In this document: one piece after another, positions 34,961-47,126 of the stretch
Numbering within the stretch: the first letter of the stretch is position 1
Layout of the letters: each line of letters starts with the position of its first letter
Assembly (NCBI GenBank): GCA_027382625.1
Contig: JAJKFJ010020742.1
Coordinates: 53,734-117,733 of the forward strand
Origin: Tetmemena sp. SeJ-2015
Taxonomy: Eukaryota; Ciliophora; Spirotrichea; Sporadotrichida; Oxytrichidae
Direction: 5' to 3'
DNA: 64,000 bases
The notes under the pieces: model-generated
Seen by the model: the letters and a program-made list of their open reading frames with translations, nothing else
The model's database searches: none
What the model was told of the DNA's origin: nothing
Made by a program: the position numbers and the translations under genes

Positions 34961-35149
34961 TATATTCAAGCGTAGCAAGGTCTTAGCAAATATTTTCTAC
35001 TTATTTTATGATTTAAGTGGATATTCAATTAACTTTACTTGCATGTAATTTATTTATTCTTAAAATAGGATAGTTTGTGCAAGCCATATTTTTTCAAATC
35101 TTTTCAAAGGAAAAAATTTAAGTAAAAATAATAAAGACTTAGATAAATT

Positions 35150-35540
35150 ATGGGTGCTGTGCTAATTTATATTTTTCATAACTTCTGGCCATAGTCTAAT
35201 TATGGTTTCTAAACATATTGCTAGGATTCATTGCTATCCTCTTCTTATTCATTAGGCTCATTATTTTCTTCAAGAATTAAAAATAAATATTATATTGATC
35301 ATATTAATCTAAAGAAGAATCATTTTTAAAGAAAGATATTTTTATTTTATATCCTTTAGTTTATGATTGGTTCATTAATTTTGAAGAATGGGTTGAGAAA
35401 TCTATTATTTATTCTCGTGATGATATTCCTTTTAGAACTTAGCTTCCAGCTGCTCTACTTGCTCATTAAGACATATTAATTAAGCAACTCTAATTTAATA
35501 ACAATTATAATATTTTTAGACCAGCTACTTCAAGCAGGAA
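35150..35540 (+). CDS. small hydrophobic membrane protein, unknown
   Basis: ATG 35150 starts MGAVLIYIFHNFW; after a one-step frame change comes FLNILLGFIAILFLFIRLII near 35215-35270, and after an AT-rich insert a further hydrophobic stretch (NLLFILVMIFLLELSFQLLY near 35400). Together two or three membrane spans in about 110 residues. The borders are uncertain; it could also be chance hydrophobic translation of AT-rich DNA. Confidence 0.3.
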
Positions 35541-37250
35541 GGTAAGCATCTAAATGCGTTGCTTGAGCTGAGCATTTCTATCTTGGCTAAATATATCCCT
35601 TTGTAAAAGAGATTGGAAAGCCTCAATCTCAAACTTTTCAGGGTCATTAATTAGCAGATGAATCAAGTAGCTGCACAGTATTTCACTAGACACTGATAAC
35701 AAATCAATGTGCTTCCTCAGTAATTCAGTCTTTAGGGGACTAGTTGTAATGCTAAACTCTAGTAAAGTTTTTAGCTCCGATTTAAGCAGCAAAGACTCTT
35801 TTTTTAAGAAGGCGTTTAAATTATCTACATATCAAATATAGTAAAGATAAATTGCAAGATTATAGATTAATTTACATTGATATCTCTATTTGTGATTTAT
35901 TTGCTTATACTGGTAACAAGATTAGCCTCTCTTTGTTTTTACTAATTTTGATTTGCTTTGGCATTTGAATTTCCTTCGGAATCTCTGTTGAGATTCGCTT
36001 TGCTCTTAAGTGTAAGTATCATATTAGGAAAGAGTGTGTGGAGTTTATAATTGCTTGATTGATTAAAGAAATATGAGCATTTACAAATTGAGTAAAATAA
36101 AGCAATATTTCTTTTTGCATTTCTTCGCAATTTTCTCAAGCTGTTCTTAATCTAGAGTTATACTTAGTTTATTCAAAACGGAGGATTCACCTCCATTGTT
36201 GCTGCTATTATTACTTAAACTGTTCTAATCTTTAGTAATTTGAATTGAGAGGTCGAGCAACTCAAGTATCTTGTTTTAAAATATGAAAGAAAACTTAATG
36301 CCGTGAAGTTCTTGGTTAGGCTGCAGTAATTCATTCAGGTAAGATTCAATCAATTTCAGACTCAGGTCCAAATTGAATAAAGGCGACTGCTCCTCTAAAT
36401 GTATAGCTAACAAAAATAGAGAAGACCTTAATTGGTGTATATTTATTTTGAGCTATGAAATTCTAGTTGTAAAAGTTAGTTAGAAAACTCTTGTCGACAA
36501 CCTCTATCATCTCAGTTAAGCGTGTGTAGTATGCTTTCTATCTATCTTAAGGAGATAAACTACTTTCATTATTATCAATTTAAGAATTTAAGTTAATTAT
36601 TTAAACTAATGTAAGTTTTAATAGCGAGATTGGTTTTAAACTTAAAGATCGATTGCTAAATACTTTAGCCAACCTTTGAAGATTGAATCTAGTTCTCTTT
36701 GCATATTTTTATAAGCTCAGGGATCATAATCAAGTCATGTTGATATCTTTTGTTTGCACATAAGCACTCGAACAGATCAATCTTATCGAAGCTAGATAAA
36801 CTAAGTTTGGAGAAGTTCAAGATAAGTTGATCTGCTATTTCCTTCTTGTTGGTCTTGTATTTGAATAAAGTTAAATGCATCCTTTATTTGCTAGGCATTC
36901 ATTTTCATGAAAAAATAACTTATTTTTAGCTTATAATCTGGATTATTTTTGATATTTTCAAGCTCGTTTAGAATCTTAAAAATTCAATAATTAAAAACAC
37001 TTTTCTGCCTGTGGCTGAGTGGCTTTATCGTTTTTCGAATTAGAAGGAGATTCATATTTTGAATAGACTGTTTTTTTCTTTCTATTGATAGTAATTTTTT
37101 TATTCTTCTTTTGTTAATTTTGCTGTTTTTCCTTCTATTCTTCGATTTAATCTTAACTTTGAGTAGTTGCTCCTTCTTCGAGTATTTCTGGCTTCACTTC
37201 ATGCGTCTGAGTCCTAAATCATCGCTATCATTAACATATATCAAGGATAT
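35480..37250 (-). CDS. unknown helical protein in several segments
   Basis: Minus-strand pieces: a basic, Gln/Lys-rich start near 37230-36960 (KKNKKITINRKKKTVYSKYE); MHLTLFKYKTNKKEIADQLI near 36880 with LSLSSFDKIDLFECLC; then, after AT-rich inserts, LLKSELKTLLEFSITTS and SEILCSYLIHLLINDPEKF near 35560-35790. The helical Leu-rich composition recalls HEAT/ARM-like scaffolds, but there is no firm family. Start and stop are not resolved. Confidence 0.4.
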
Positions 37251-37535
37251 TAACTAGTTTCTAATTACATTTACTCTTAGCTGAAGCACCGAAAGTTAAA
37301 GTTAACCATAGCTTAGGATCTTAGCATCCACTAGGGTGAACTAACCTGGTTTAGGGAATAGCCTTTTAATAAGGACAGATTCTAGTGTCTGTGCTTCAAT
37401 AGACAGTGTCTTAAAATTGCTTTCATTTATAAAGTACTCTATAATTTAATTAATGGTTTTTAAATAATTTAATCTCTTAGCTACATCTGACAAGATAAAT
37501 TTCAAATTAAATAATGAAATAAACTTGTATCATCA

Positions 37536-40178
37536 TCAAGTGTCGAAATTAATCCCTTCTTTAAGCATTTTCTTGAGATAAGCACTTACTACTGGATCTT
37601 GAACCCCATCCCAAGTTTCTTTTATTTCCTTCCTCAGAGTGGTCATCAGTTTTACCTTCATCTCCCCATCTCCTTGAGCCATTTAAGTAAGCCCCTTGGT
37701 TGCAATTCTCATTCCATTCAAATTTTCAGTATCCTTGATATAGTCAATAAATAGTTCCAATCCTTTATTGAAAGTAATGTAAGATTTGAGATATTCTCTG
37801 GAAGTGAGGTTAGTCAGAGTTTATAGAGCATAGTTTCTATAAACCACAGGATTATTTCTTTTCTCCTAGCAAATCTGAATCAGGTATTAACAATTTAAAG
37901 TGTTTATAATTTTTTTTTAAGTATGGGATATGAATATGGAAGGTGATATCGATTCTATCCCTAGCTGACTTCTTGGCATTCCCTTCTAGGTCAGCTGGAT
38001 CCGATATCTCGCAGATAGTTTTGATTGCTGCATTTCTAATTTCCTAGTTCTAGAACAGAGTGAGATTGATTAAGAGTGGAATGTCTATTTCGTCTCTGGT
38101 ATAGCTCAGTACTTTATATATCAAATCCACTATCAACTTCTTAATATTCGAATTCTGGAATTTTAAGTTCTTCAGTACTCTGTTTATACCATTATTTTCA
38201 AGAATGTCTTAAGCGCGGATCAAGGTAAGATTTTGAACTAAACGCTCTGCTACACGGAATTAAGACTAAGACACATCTGTTCAAAAAAATATTGAAAAAA
38301 AGAAAGTTTCTTAAAAGATCTGTTGGGAAGTTATGATACTCGAATAACTGAAAGCCAAAAGAAAGAGGTACTTGTCCTGCATCACATCTCTAATTGCCTC
38401 TAAAATTAATTAAAACATAAGCAAGAAAGACTTACACATTCCCATGTTATCTATAGAATGAAGTGCAAACACGATTATATCTCTTTAATTTATCTCTGGA
38501 TTAAGCATAGTGCAATAGTCTTTGAGAAGATCTCCGCTGTAAACCATCTGTATAGGTGGCAGTTTTTCTAAGCTAGGATACTATCCTTTAAAGAAAGTGA
38601 CTTTGTAAGGATTTATGAGGTATGAACCAGTTCTATCAGTGGTTAAATTTTCCTTTTTAGATGTATACCCTCCTTGAGAATACTTTTACTGAATTTCTTA
38701 CTCCTAAAAGTAGCATGGATCATGAGAGTGCTTGGGTGATTAAACTGTGGAAATGATTTATAAGCCTCCAGAATGTTTTAAATTTGATGGTCTTTGCTGA
38801 GTTGGAATCATGGGAAGAACAGCTGTGGACTAAGAAGCTCTAAGAGTTTTCGAAGTGCCTTATTCTGAAGTATAAAGTTTTCTTTCTTCAAAATCATCCT
38901 GTCCAAATCTAACTTGCTTATTAGGATCTCTATATTTTTTAGACCTGGAAACTGCTACATTAGGTGTTTGCGCATAGTTAGGTTTGATTCCCCTTTCCAA
39001 GTGCTTATGATGAAGAGGTACTTTGTAGAGATTTGAGCGGGAGATGATATTCCCATCGGGTTTACAGATCGAATCTACATCTCTCCAATTGTAAAAGTGA
39101 GCTTTATTGTACTCTGGCAAAGTTTTGATGTCTATAGTTGAGGAGAGAGTCGAGACTACTCTAAATATTTGATTCTTTTCAGAAGGAGAAAGAGTAGGAT
39201 CCTAGGCCATCTTCTATAGCTTTTCCATAGCTTCTCTCTGCTATTTAAAATTTGACATGAAGGTCCATGATCTAGAGAGGCATTCCAAAGTCTGCATCGT
39301 ATTTATCAGGACGAGTTATAAATTAATAATCAATTGAACACATTTGAAGTTAATCTTTGTCTATTAAATCAGTGCACCAGTATTGCAGAACTAGTACGAG
39401 CAAATTGTATAAAAAAATTATTAGGCTTTATAATTGAGTGTATTCTTATTTTCCTCTTTATCAAATTCGATAGCAAGTGGACTTGTGATTATCTTATTAA
39501 GAGTGAGGGCTAGATTTTGAACCTATCTGACATCTTTAGTCATACCCATGGCAGCTGTATTTCTAATTAGCTCCAGCTTGTCATCGTATCTTTGGATAGA
39601 AGCCTCAGTTAATTTAGAGGCCATTGACTTCTATTGATCCTGCAACTGATTTATTAAGTCAGTTGCAGGAGTCTTGAACTGGCAGGTGCAAAACTAATCG
39701 CAATTATGCTCGAATAACTTCTCCTTTTCAGGATAAGCAACTAAACTCTCACCTATAAGAGATAATTAAGGAGATGAAATATAAGTACCGTTCTTTAGGA
39801 CCTCTCCTACTTTTGAAGAGTTAGGAAGAACATACCCAGAGGTCAAGCAAAGATTCTTGATGTAATAGGTTGGATCTCGAGGAAACTCATTTCTAAATTC
39901 TTTTTCAATCTGTCGCTTCAATTGCACGATGTTGAACAAAGCTAAACTATTAAATACCTTATTTTTACTTGATGCTGAAAGCACTAGCCTCTTGTAATTA
40001 TTATATTATATTACTCACTTATAAAGATAATTGCTTTAAATTTGTAGTCAGACTTGTCTTGATGCTTTAGTGAGACATAAAGTTTAAATTAGCTGTCATC
40101 TTTATAGAGAAGATCTTCCTATGATTAGGCTCTCCTCCCTCTCGAGTGTAGATTAGCCTCGCTCTATGACACCTTCAT
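37536..40178 (-). CDS. armadillo/HEAT-repeat protein
   Basis: ATG 40178 starts MKVSQSEANLHSRGRRAQS; stop TGA 37536-37538 after KKMLKEGINFDT. An N-terminal beta-rich part (FNSLALFNIVQLKRQIEKEF, LCLTSGYVLPNSSKVGEVL) resembles a ubiquitin-like or doublecortin-like fold. A helical part (LINQLQDQQKSMASKL) and a basic segment with PNKQVRFGQDDFEERK near 38880 follow. The C-terminal third shows armadillo-like helices: NGINRVLKNLKFQNSNIKKL, EIDIPLLINLTLFQNQEIR, YALQTLTNLTSREYLKSYI, GLELFIDYIKDTENL. AT-rich inserts near 40000, 39400, 38400 and 37900 split it. The layout suggests a scaffold, possibly ciliary; no named family is secure. Confidence 0.6.
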
Positions 40179-40301
40179 GTTTTATGGAACTTTAATAAAT
40201 TAAGAAAGTAAGTTATTTAGATTAATTATAATCAAACTTTAAAATACCACCAAATCTATCAAATTATCTCAGACTTATTCACTCAAACCTTCCCTTTTTT
40301 A

Positions 40302-41150
40302 TCACTTTTCATCCTCATAAGTAGCGTTGCAGAACAAGCATAAGAAATCTGAATCAGGCAACTTGTTCTCAATCGCTTGCTTAATTTCGAGTAAAGGTAT
40401 CTCGTCATCTAATTCCCTTCCAACTGCCCTGAATATGACATTTGTGAAAAACTCTGTCAAAGTTCTCATATAGTAGTCCTCTTCAATGTTTGGGGAAAAT
40501 TTCTCGAAAGAGTTTGCACAAATTTCAAACACCTCATCATAAGAAAGTGAGCCATTTCCATCCTAGTCAATTATCTTGAAGAATAGGTCTATCTTGTGGT
40601 CGATGTTGCGTGCTTGAATAGCCTTTACAGCTAGTAAGAAATGCTCCCAATCCAGGTACTCTTCCTAGGAACCTCCATTGCATTAGTCGAAGACTCGCTT
40701 TGTAAACTTTTCAGTTTCAAACTTTAGCTCAGGAAGACTCAGCTTGAATTTTTCAAAGCTGACTCCCTTAACTACACTCAAGTCCTTGCCTTATTCTTTG
40801 AGTTCATTCATAGTCATTTCACAGAGGGCTTTGAACTTGGAAAATATCTAAATAATCTCTGATCGCTTGAATCCACTTCGTTGTTCTAAAATGGGGATAT
40901 TCTTATCAAATGAGGCTCCAAATTTAGAGAAAACGTTCTTATTCAGCTCAGTGGTATTTATGATGTTCTTTTCCACGAAATTTATAGAATTCCTAGTTGG
41001 ATTATGTAAAAATGAAAGTGTGAATTTTGTGTCTAGCCCTTTGGAGAAGTTATGATAAAATTCTAAATGCTTCTACTCTCGTCTAGAATGCTTGTGAAAT
41101 TACTTGCATTAAGTCTGCTTGGACTCTTGCTCTTGGCTACAGGATCCCAT
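40302..41150 (-). CDS. EF-hand calcium-binding protein with possible N-myristoylation
   Basis: From ATG 41150 (MGSCSQEQESKQTQ) a single uninterrupted frame runs about 280 codons to TGA 40302-40304 with many TAA/TAG read as Gln. A canonical EF loop, DQDGNGSLSYDE, follows helix LFFKIID near 40570, preceded by a degenerate hand (FDQCNGGSQEEYLDWE). This paired arrangement recalls the calcineurin-B/calaxin-like group. MGSC at the start is a plausible myristoylation and palmitoylation site, so membrane anchoring is inferred. One of the few genes here without a visible IES. Confidence 0.8.
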
Positions 41151-41337
41151 TTGGAAATGATTTTTCTCCTATTCTAATTCAACTAGGGCAGTTTAGATAG
41201 CTTATCTTCTTTATAATGAAGAATAGTTGATAAGAGGAAATGATAAATAATCTATAATTAATTTAATCTTGAGCAGCATGATTGTAAACTCACTTTGAAG
41301 CTTCACTTTTCATTTGCGACCATTTCTACTTTGCACT

Positions 41338-44300
41338 ATGTTGACAAGAAACAAAGTTGTTCCATCTTTTTAAGTTCCTGAGAAACTCAAGTCTTTTTGC
41401 AGGGATAAGCAAAGCGCTCCTTCTAAAAATGCGAAGAATGCTGCTATTGAGAGATCTAGGTCGAGAGACATCAAACCCAGAGGGAGAGGTTAAACTAGCA
41501 AGAGAGCTCAAAACTCAAAGGAAAGCCAGCCAACTTCTCCAGCAGAAAAGTATGCCAACAGAAAGCACCACGATGACCAAGGCCACCCTCGAGAGTCACG
41601 TTCATCCTCCCGCATTTCCGCAAGGAGATAGCAACCTCGAAACTCGAAAGCTGCCAGAACAAAGCCTGCTCAAAGAACTAAAAAGCTTTCAAAAACAAAA
41701 CAGCCTTCTAAACCCAGAGCTACTTCAAAGGCGAGGAAAACTAAGTCCCCTCTGCAGAGGTAAGTCTCTTCTTAACTTTGCTATAATTCTTATCTTCATT
41801 AAATACGTTTTAGACAACGGGGAGACAGTGAATGCAAATAATTCTATTTTTTGTAAATTAATCATTTAAAACTTAATCAAGTTTTTCTGCCAATTTAAAA
41901 TTATTTGTATTATCTTTAGTAAGTAATTAAAAATGAAATTGCTGATTTTTCTTCTGAAGTAGAAATATATATGCATATTATATTTCAAAAGAATAATTAT
42001 TTGCAATAAGTAAAACTTTGAGAATATGAATGTGGGAAAGCTAGTATGATGAAGAATAGAATTACTAGTTTAAGCGCCTCCAGACGTGAGGTTACAACTA
42101 GAGCATCCACTTTCAGAGCTTCATCTCTAAAATTCACAGCTACCTCAACTCAAGTCAAGCCAGCCAGGTCATCTGCTGTCATCCCTTCTACTGAAGTAAT
42201 AATTAATCATCCTTCTTTACAATATATAGGCAAAGCAAAGTTCTGCTTCTCAAAGAAGAGGAACCAAGAAAGCCACTACAACAGAGCTTGATCAAGCAGG
42301 TAAAATACTATACTCTCATTTCATATATAGATGTGAAAGTGTCAGCTACTCAGATTCCCAAAAGAACCTCCTCTACAGTTTCCTAGCCTAGCTCAACTCC
42401 ATCTCGTTGCCTATAAAATATTAATCATTTATCTATGAGAAGACTTTTTAATTAGAAATATATTAATGGCTTGCGGACGTACCAAATTTGGCTTGACACT
42501 ATAAGAGAAAGAGACCAGCTATGTGTTTTGGCTTCTTCTTGATTCTGCTTAAATTAAGTAGTCATTTTGTGCTAAATAGCTTTATCGCATCTGAAATTTT
42601 TTTATAATTAATCGATTCTTCTTTATTAATTCTTATAGAAAATTTATAACTTTTAAAATGCTTTTGATACGAATTAAAATATTGTCTAATCCCTATTTAT
42701 TTGAATCTATTCTATTGAATTAGATTTATGTGTAATTGATTTTTATAAATTGTATTTTGCCAGTCGAGGTCTATCAAGAACCCTGTTGCTTCTGCAGCTG
42801 AGCCTGTAAAGAGCAAAGGTGGAGTTCACTCCAAGCTACCTAGGACTTTTTAATATTGTAACTGTGAAGGAGCCTGCCTTGAATCCAGTGAGAGTCAGCA
42901 CTAAGTCAAAGCCAATCAAGAAGCCCACCACCAAGCCAACTAGGAAGTACCAGACTAAGACTAAAGGTGCACAAACCAAAAAGAGAGAACCCAAGCAACC
43001 GAGAGCAGCTTTTATTATTTTTATTAGCTGCTACTCAGTCTGTCAAGCCAGCAAAGAGTTCTTCGCTCCTTCCAGTTACCAGAACTTCCCACCAAAAGTC
43101 TAAAGCAAACTTAAAACTATTAATTTGAAATTTAACCCTCCTTTGAAGTCTTGCATGAGTAAGACTAAACAGCAGCAACCTAGTGAGCGCTCTCTTTCTC
43201 CCTAGAGAAAAGTCAACTTCTCAATATCACCTGATAGAGCACCCTCTCAAAGTTTTGAGGATATTCTCCTAAAAAGTCTAACTTCAAAATGCCCCAGTTT
43301 AACTCAGAAATACTATAAGATTTTAGTAAATTACTTCTAATTAGAAAGTTTGAAAATGAGAAGAAGCAGCAGATTCCAACCCTACCTTCTAGATTGCCTA
43401 ATTCTAGATTACCTCGCAAAAGGATCACCTAGCTGTTAAGTCAAAGTAATTATATTTCCTCAACAATTATCACAAGAGATAAATTTTATTAAATTTGAGA
43501 AGAAATTAAGGAATTAATTGAAGAAATTAGGTTTCATAATTTAATAAAATTTTAAAAATATAAGTACTTAGCGAACTCCGACCAGAAGCTAGGCTAGAGG
43601 AAGGGTTGAGTAAAAGTCTCTCGAAGCCATTTCCACTCTCATCAATCCTTCAAGAAACAATCGAAGGTCTAGTAAAACTGCAACTAGAGTAAGGGCACCT
43701 CAAATCTCATCTCAAGTTGGCTAAAATCCTAAGCTCAGCAACCCCAACATGCACTCAAATGAAGCAAATCTTGAGAAGGAAGCTTTTGTCCCAACCTAGA
43801 TTTCTTCTCCAGACTTTGAAGCAGGAGACTCTTCATCTATGCTGATAGATTCACCTTGCCCTCAAAGGCAAATCAAAAGGAAAACTAACCCATCTGCGAA
43901 GTTGCCACCTACCAGAAAGTAAATGGCGGCAATCCCGGTGATTAGTTCTCAAGCACCTTTGATTCCTCAGTTCTCTGATACTTCTATGAGCCCTGACTCC
44001 TCCAACTTGAGTAATTAAGCAGCTTTAATTTTCTTTAAAGCTTACTCTGACAACAAGATGTGCAGATAGCGCCAGACAGTTCACGCTAACATCTTCATCA
44101 TCAACCAAGGCTCTTAATCCACCCAAGAAACTCAATCCATATATAATATTTATTTTCAAGCATAGAGTTTGACTCAGCAGCATGAGTGTTTCAACGCCTA
44201 GATCTCACTACCTCAGCACTCTACTACACTATGTGATCAAGTGGCCATCCAAGGAGATCAAGAAGAGGAATACGACGAAGTTCCTGTCTTCAACAAGACC

Positions 44301-44369
44301 TTTAGAGCATTTTCTAAATGTAAAACTTATTTTAGAGTGAGAAGAACATCTAGCATCATGAGAGACTGA
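41338..44369 (+). CDS. Lys/Arg/Ser/Pro-rich basic protein A (linker-histone-tail-like)
   Basis: ATG 41338 starts MLTRNKVVPSFQVPEKLKSF, followed by long tracts of K, R, S, T and P (for example KPRATSKARKTKSPLQR near 41740, KPIKKPTTKPTRKYQTKTKG near 42915). The C-terminus turns acidic (EEEYDEVPVFNKTF) before TGA 44367-44369. Two clean GT-AG introns (42196-42229 and 42300-42330) and a 19-bp IES (43007-43025) restore the frame. AT-rich inserts at 41760-42040, 42412-42760 and 43440-43560 look like larger IESs. The composition resembles histone H1 tails and the basic linker-histone proteins of ciliate micronuclei; there is no globular domain, so a chromatin role is inference only. Confidence 0.6.
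42196..42229 (+). other. GT-AG intron
   Basis: A 34-nt GTAATA...TATATAG insert. Removal joins VIPSTE to AKQSSASQRRGTKK in frame. Confidence 0.8.
42300..42330 (+). other. GT-AG intron
   Basis: A 31-nt GTAAAA...TATATAG insert. Removal joins TTELDQA to DVKVSATQIPKR in frame. Confidence 0.8.
43007..43025 (+). other. 19-bp IES, pointer AGCT
   Basis: AGCT at 43007-43010 and 43026-43029 with only T/A between. Removal gives KQPRAAATQSVKPAKSSS in frame; retention shifts the frame by one. Confidence 0.8.
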
Positions 44370-44722
44370 GACTCAATTTCTTCAGAAGTACTTCAAGTTA
44401 TCGTTTGCGAGTTCCATTTCAAGTTCAAGTTGTTTTGATTTTTGCTTTTGATTTCATAGTTTCTTCAGATATTGATAGATGATTTAATTATCATGATCGA
44501 ATGCTGCAGACTCTTGTCTTAGTTCCCCGAGGGGAGAATTGAAGGAAAGCTTTGCGTCTACAATTTTGAGTCCTCCATCGTCAATCAAGTGATTAGTGGT
44601 TCACTAAGTATATGAGAAGCAGGGTCTGCCATTTGATTTTGCTATAAAGCATTTAGTTGATAGAGAATGAGTGAGTGATGATTTCAGTTTAATTTGAAAT
44701 TATAACTTTTGATTTGTGATTA

Positions 44723-47018
44723 ATGAAAACTCCAGCTTGCGCAAAAACCCTTAAACCTGCATCTAATCCCCCTCCTTTGCGATCTAAATAGATTTAGAAA
44801 GCAAAGCCCACTTCAAGTTCAAAACCTTAGACTAAGACTAAATCTAAGAAACTAAATCTAAGCAAGCAGCCAAACAAACCTACTTCTGCTAAAGTTTCAA
44901 AAGCCAAGAGAGTTTGCAACAGACCAAAAACTTCCAAAGTTACAGCTAACAAGACTCAAAGTAAAGAGAGCAAGAAGAGGAGTCAGATTTCAAAAGCTAA
45001 GTTGAAGACTGCTTTGCCAAGCCAAGTTCATCCTAAACCAACCACAAAAGCTTAAATTTATAATTAGCTTCACTCAATCACTCAAAAGGAAAGCTTAAGA
45101 AAGAAGAAGATAGAGATCAAGACTAGATCTCAATCAGTTTCCAAGAGGAAGCCCTAGGATAAATAAATATTCCTATATTTTGATAACAATCAATTCTAGC
45201 TTTCGCCTCTTTAGTTGACTGACAGAAAGGGAGTTTACTTCAAACGTACTCCTAAGTAGTCTGCTTCGAAACAAAAACACTCTTTCACTCAAAATGTTAG
45301 CAGAGTTCCTCCATGCCAGAGCCCCCTCAAGCAACAAGGAAAAACGAAGCAAGATACAGTTTAAACTTCTAGAATTAAATCTTCTGAGTCAGTAGGTAAT
45401 ATTTAATGATAGTGGTTGCCCACTGAGTTAAAAGTATCCCTACAAAATATAAAACTAAAGCCATCTAGGATAATAGTACGATTTTCTAACTAGTACTGTA
45501 ATAAGTGCTGGTTTTAAAATTGATTATTATTTATATTCCCTAAATTTTACTTTACTTTAAATGTTCTGAGTGAAAAAGAGCTGTCAAAACTCTAACCAAG
45601 GAAAAGGGTCCTCTCAAGAAGAGGAATTTTAAAGGTGCTTTTGAAAATGAATCAAAGAAAGTAAGGAAGTTGGTTTTTACAATTATCTTGTAGAGAAGCA
45701 AGCCTGTCGAAAGGAGTGATAATATGAAAAAAAGAGATAAAAAGACTCAAGAAAAGCAGAAGACCTCTTACCAGCCAAGAGAAAATATAGACCAACACCA
45801 AAGTTTTAGAATTTGTGAGGAAGGTGAGCCCAGGAAAGCAAGGTGTTATTAAACAGGCGCTCCTCCAAATCTTGTCAGTTCTAAAAGAAAGTCTCCTTCT
45901 TTTCAGATAAAAAATAGCAAGCAGGCATGCTCGTCATCTCAAAACAGAATATAAATTAAGAGATCTTGCACTCCTTTGAGATCTCAAGCCTTTGGAAAGA
46001 TCTCTTCTCCAGTTTAAAATAAATATACCTAATTTTATACAAGAGATTAAATGCTTTATAAAGAGAAATATCGCATCTATAAGATTAACACACCTTAGAT
46101 TTAAAGTAAATTTGTGAAGAAATAAATCCTTAAAATGATGATTATATTTTGAATAATTTTTAAGATTATTTTAATGAGGAAATAAAAGTTTTGCCTTTGC
46201 TTAAGATGAATTCACGAAGGAAAGTTTTTATTTTAAAGCCTAGAAAAAGAGCGATAATTTGAACTTAGACAGCTGCAAAAGGTAAAACATTGGTTTGAGT
46301 CCTCCCCCAGCCAATTAGTACTAATCTTCGATTGATGTACCACCTTTGGATTTAGCACCTTTGCTTAAGCAGAGAATGTTGGAAGCCTCTTCTTCTGTTT
46401 AAGATTTGACTAAGACTAGTATGAGGTAGAGAGGCCTTTCTTCAAAAGCTTTTAAGGATAATTAAATGCAAGAAGAAGAAAAAGAGGTGGAGAAGTTTCC
46501 TAGACTTTCTAGCTAGACTTTTGTAAGCTCTCATTTCAAGAAGAATGAGTCAATTCAAAAGCAGGATCTTATCCTTCAAACTAGAAAGACCCTCCAAGAT
46601 CATCACAGTAGAGCAAGTCCAGTAAAGAGATAAATCAGTTCATTTATATTTCAAAATTAGATGAATGTGGTGATGATTGTATCACTGATCTTTGTAAAAC
46701 TTCACAGAAAATTTTAAAAAGATAGACAAAGAAAGTAGTCAGGACTGAACAACTCCAACTTCAAGCTCCAATTGAAAACTTCTGAAAGCATGGCGAGAAA
46801 GTAATCTACTCTTTAGCAAAATATCTTCCTATTTTATTAAATTTATCTCAAAGCATCTAAGTCTCTCTCAAAATTCTAGCCCTCAATAAGTTCCAAGTAA
46901 TCACACTAAAAATATAAATCATATTTTGCAAATACTTTCTAATTACTTAATTAACTTAATTTTTAAAAAAATTCTCTCAAATGGAATTCTATCTAGTAGT
47001 TTTATTTTCTTTAAATTT
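44723..47018 (+). CDS. Lys/Ser/Pro-rich basic protein B, tandem relative of A
   Basis: ATG 44723 starts MKTPACAKTLKPASNPPPL and continues as K/S/T/P-rich sequence (KAKPTSSSKPQTKTKSKK, KTQSKESKKRSQISK, KKKIEIKTRSQSVSKRK). Its composition and direction match gene A, so the two may be tandem paralogues, though I could not align them by eye. AT-rich inserts occur near 45160 and 45400-45560, the latter being SINE-like copy 3. Later parts are Leu/Ser-rich with basic clusters (LSSKAFKDNQMQEEEKEVE near 46430). The end is uncertain; the last open frame reaches TGA near 47018, but the coding pattern fades after about 46900. Confidence 0.5.
45382..45571 (+). mobile_element. SINE-like element, copy 3, longer and diverged
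   Basis: Positions 45456-45560 match copies 1 and 2 in reverse orientation (AGGATAATAGTACG..., ...AAATTTTACTTTACTTTA) with many substitutions. This copy extends about 70 bp further on the other side. The repeat TTCTGAGT lies at 45382-45389 and 45564-45571 as a likely target duplication. Joining at it leaves a TGA in frame, so clean excision is not shown here. Confidence 0.65.
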
Positions 47019-47126
47019 GATAATGGATATAATTTAAACTCATTTTTAAACTATAAGTTAAGTTATGAGCAACAAGCAATCTGATTCCCTCTTAAACTAA
47101 GCATCACAATTCTAAATATATTATAA

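Noticed and set aside
37005..37075. tRNA-like GTGGCTGAGTGGC string
   Set aside because: Resembles a Leu/Ser tRNA D-arm but no T-arm or acceptor stem follows, and it lies in the coding strand complement of a basic protein segment.
45382..45571. SINE-like copy 3 as a clean IES
   Set aside because: Joining at its TTCTGAGT repeat leaves a TGA in frame, so excision there is not supported.
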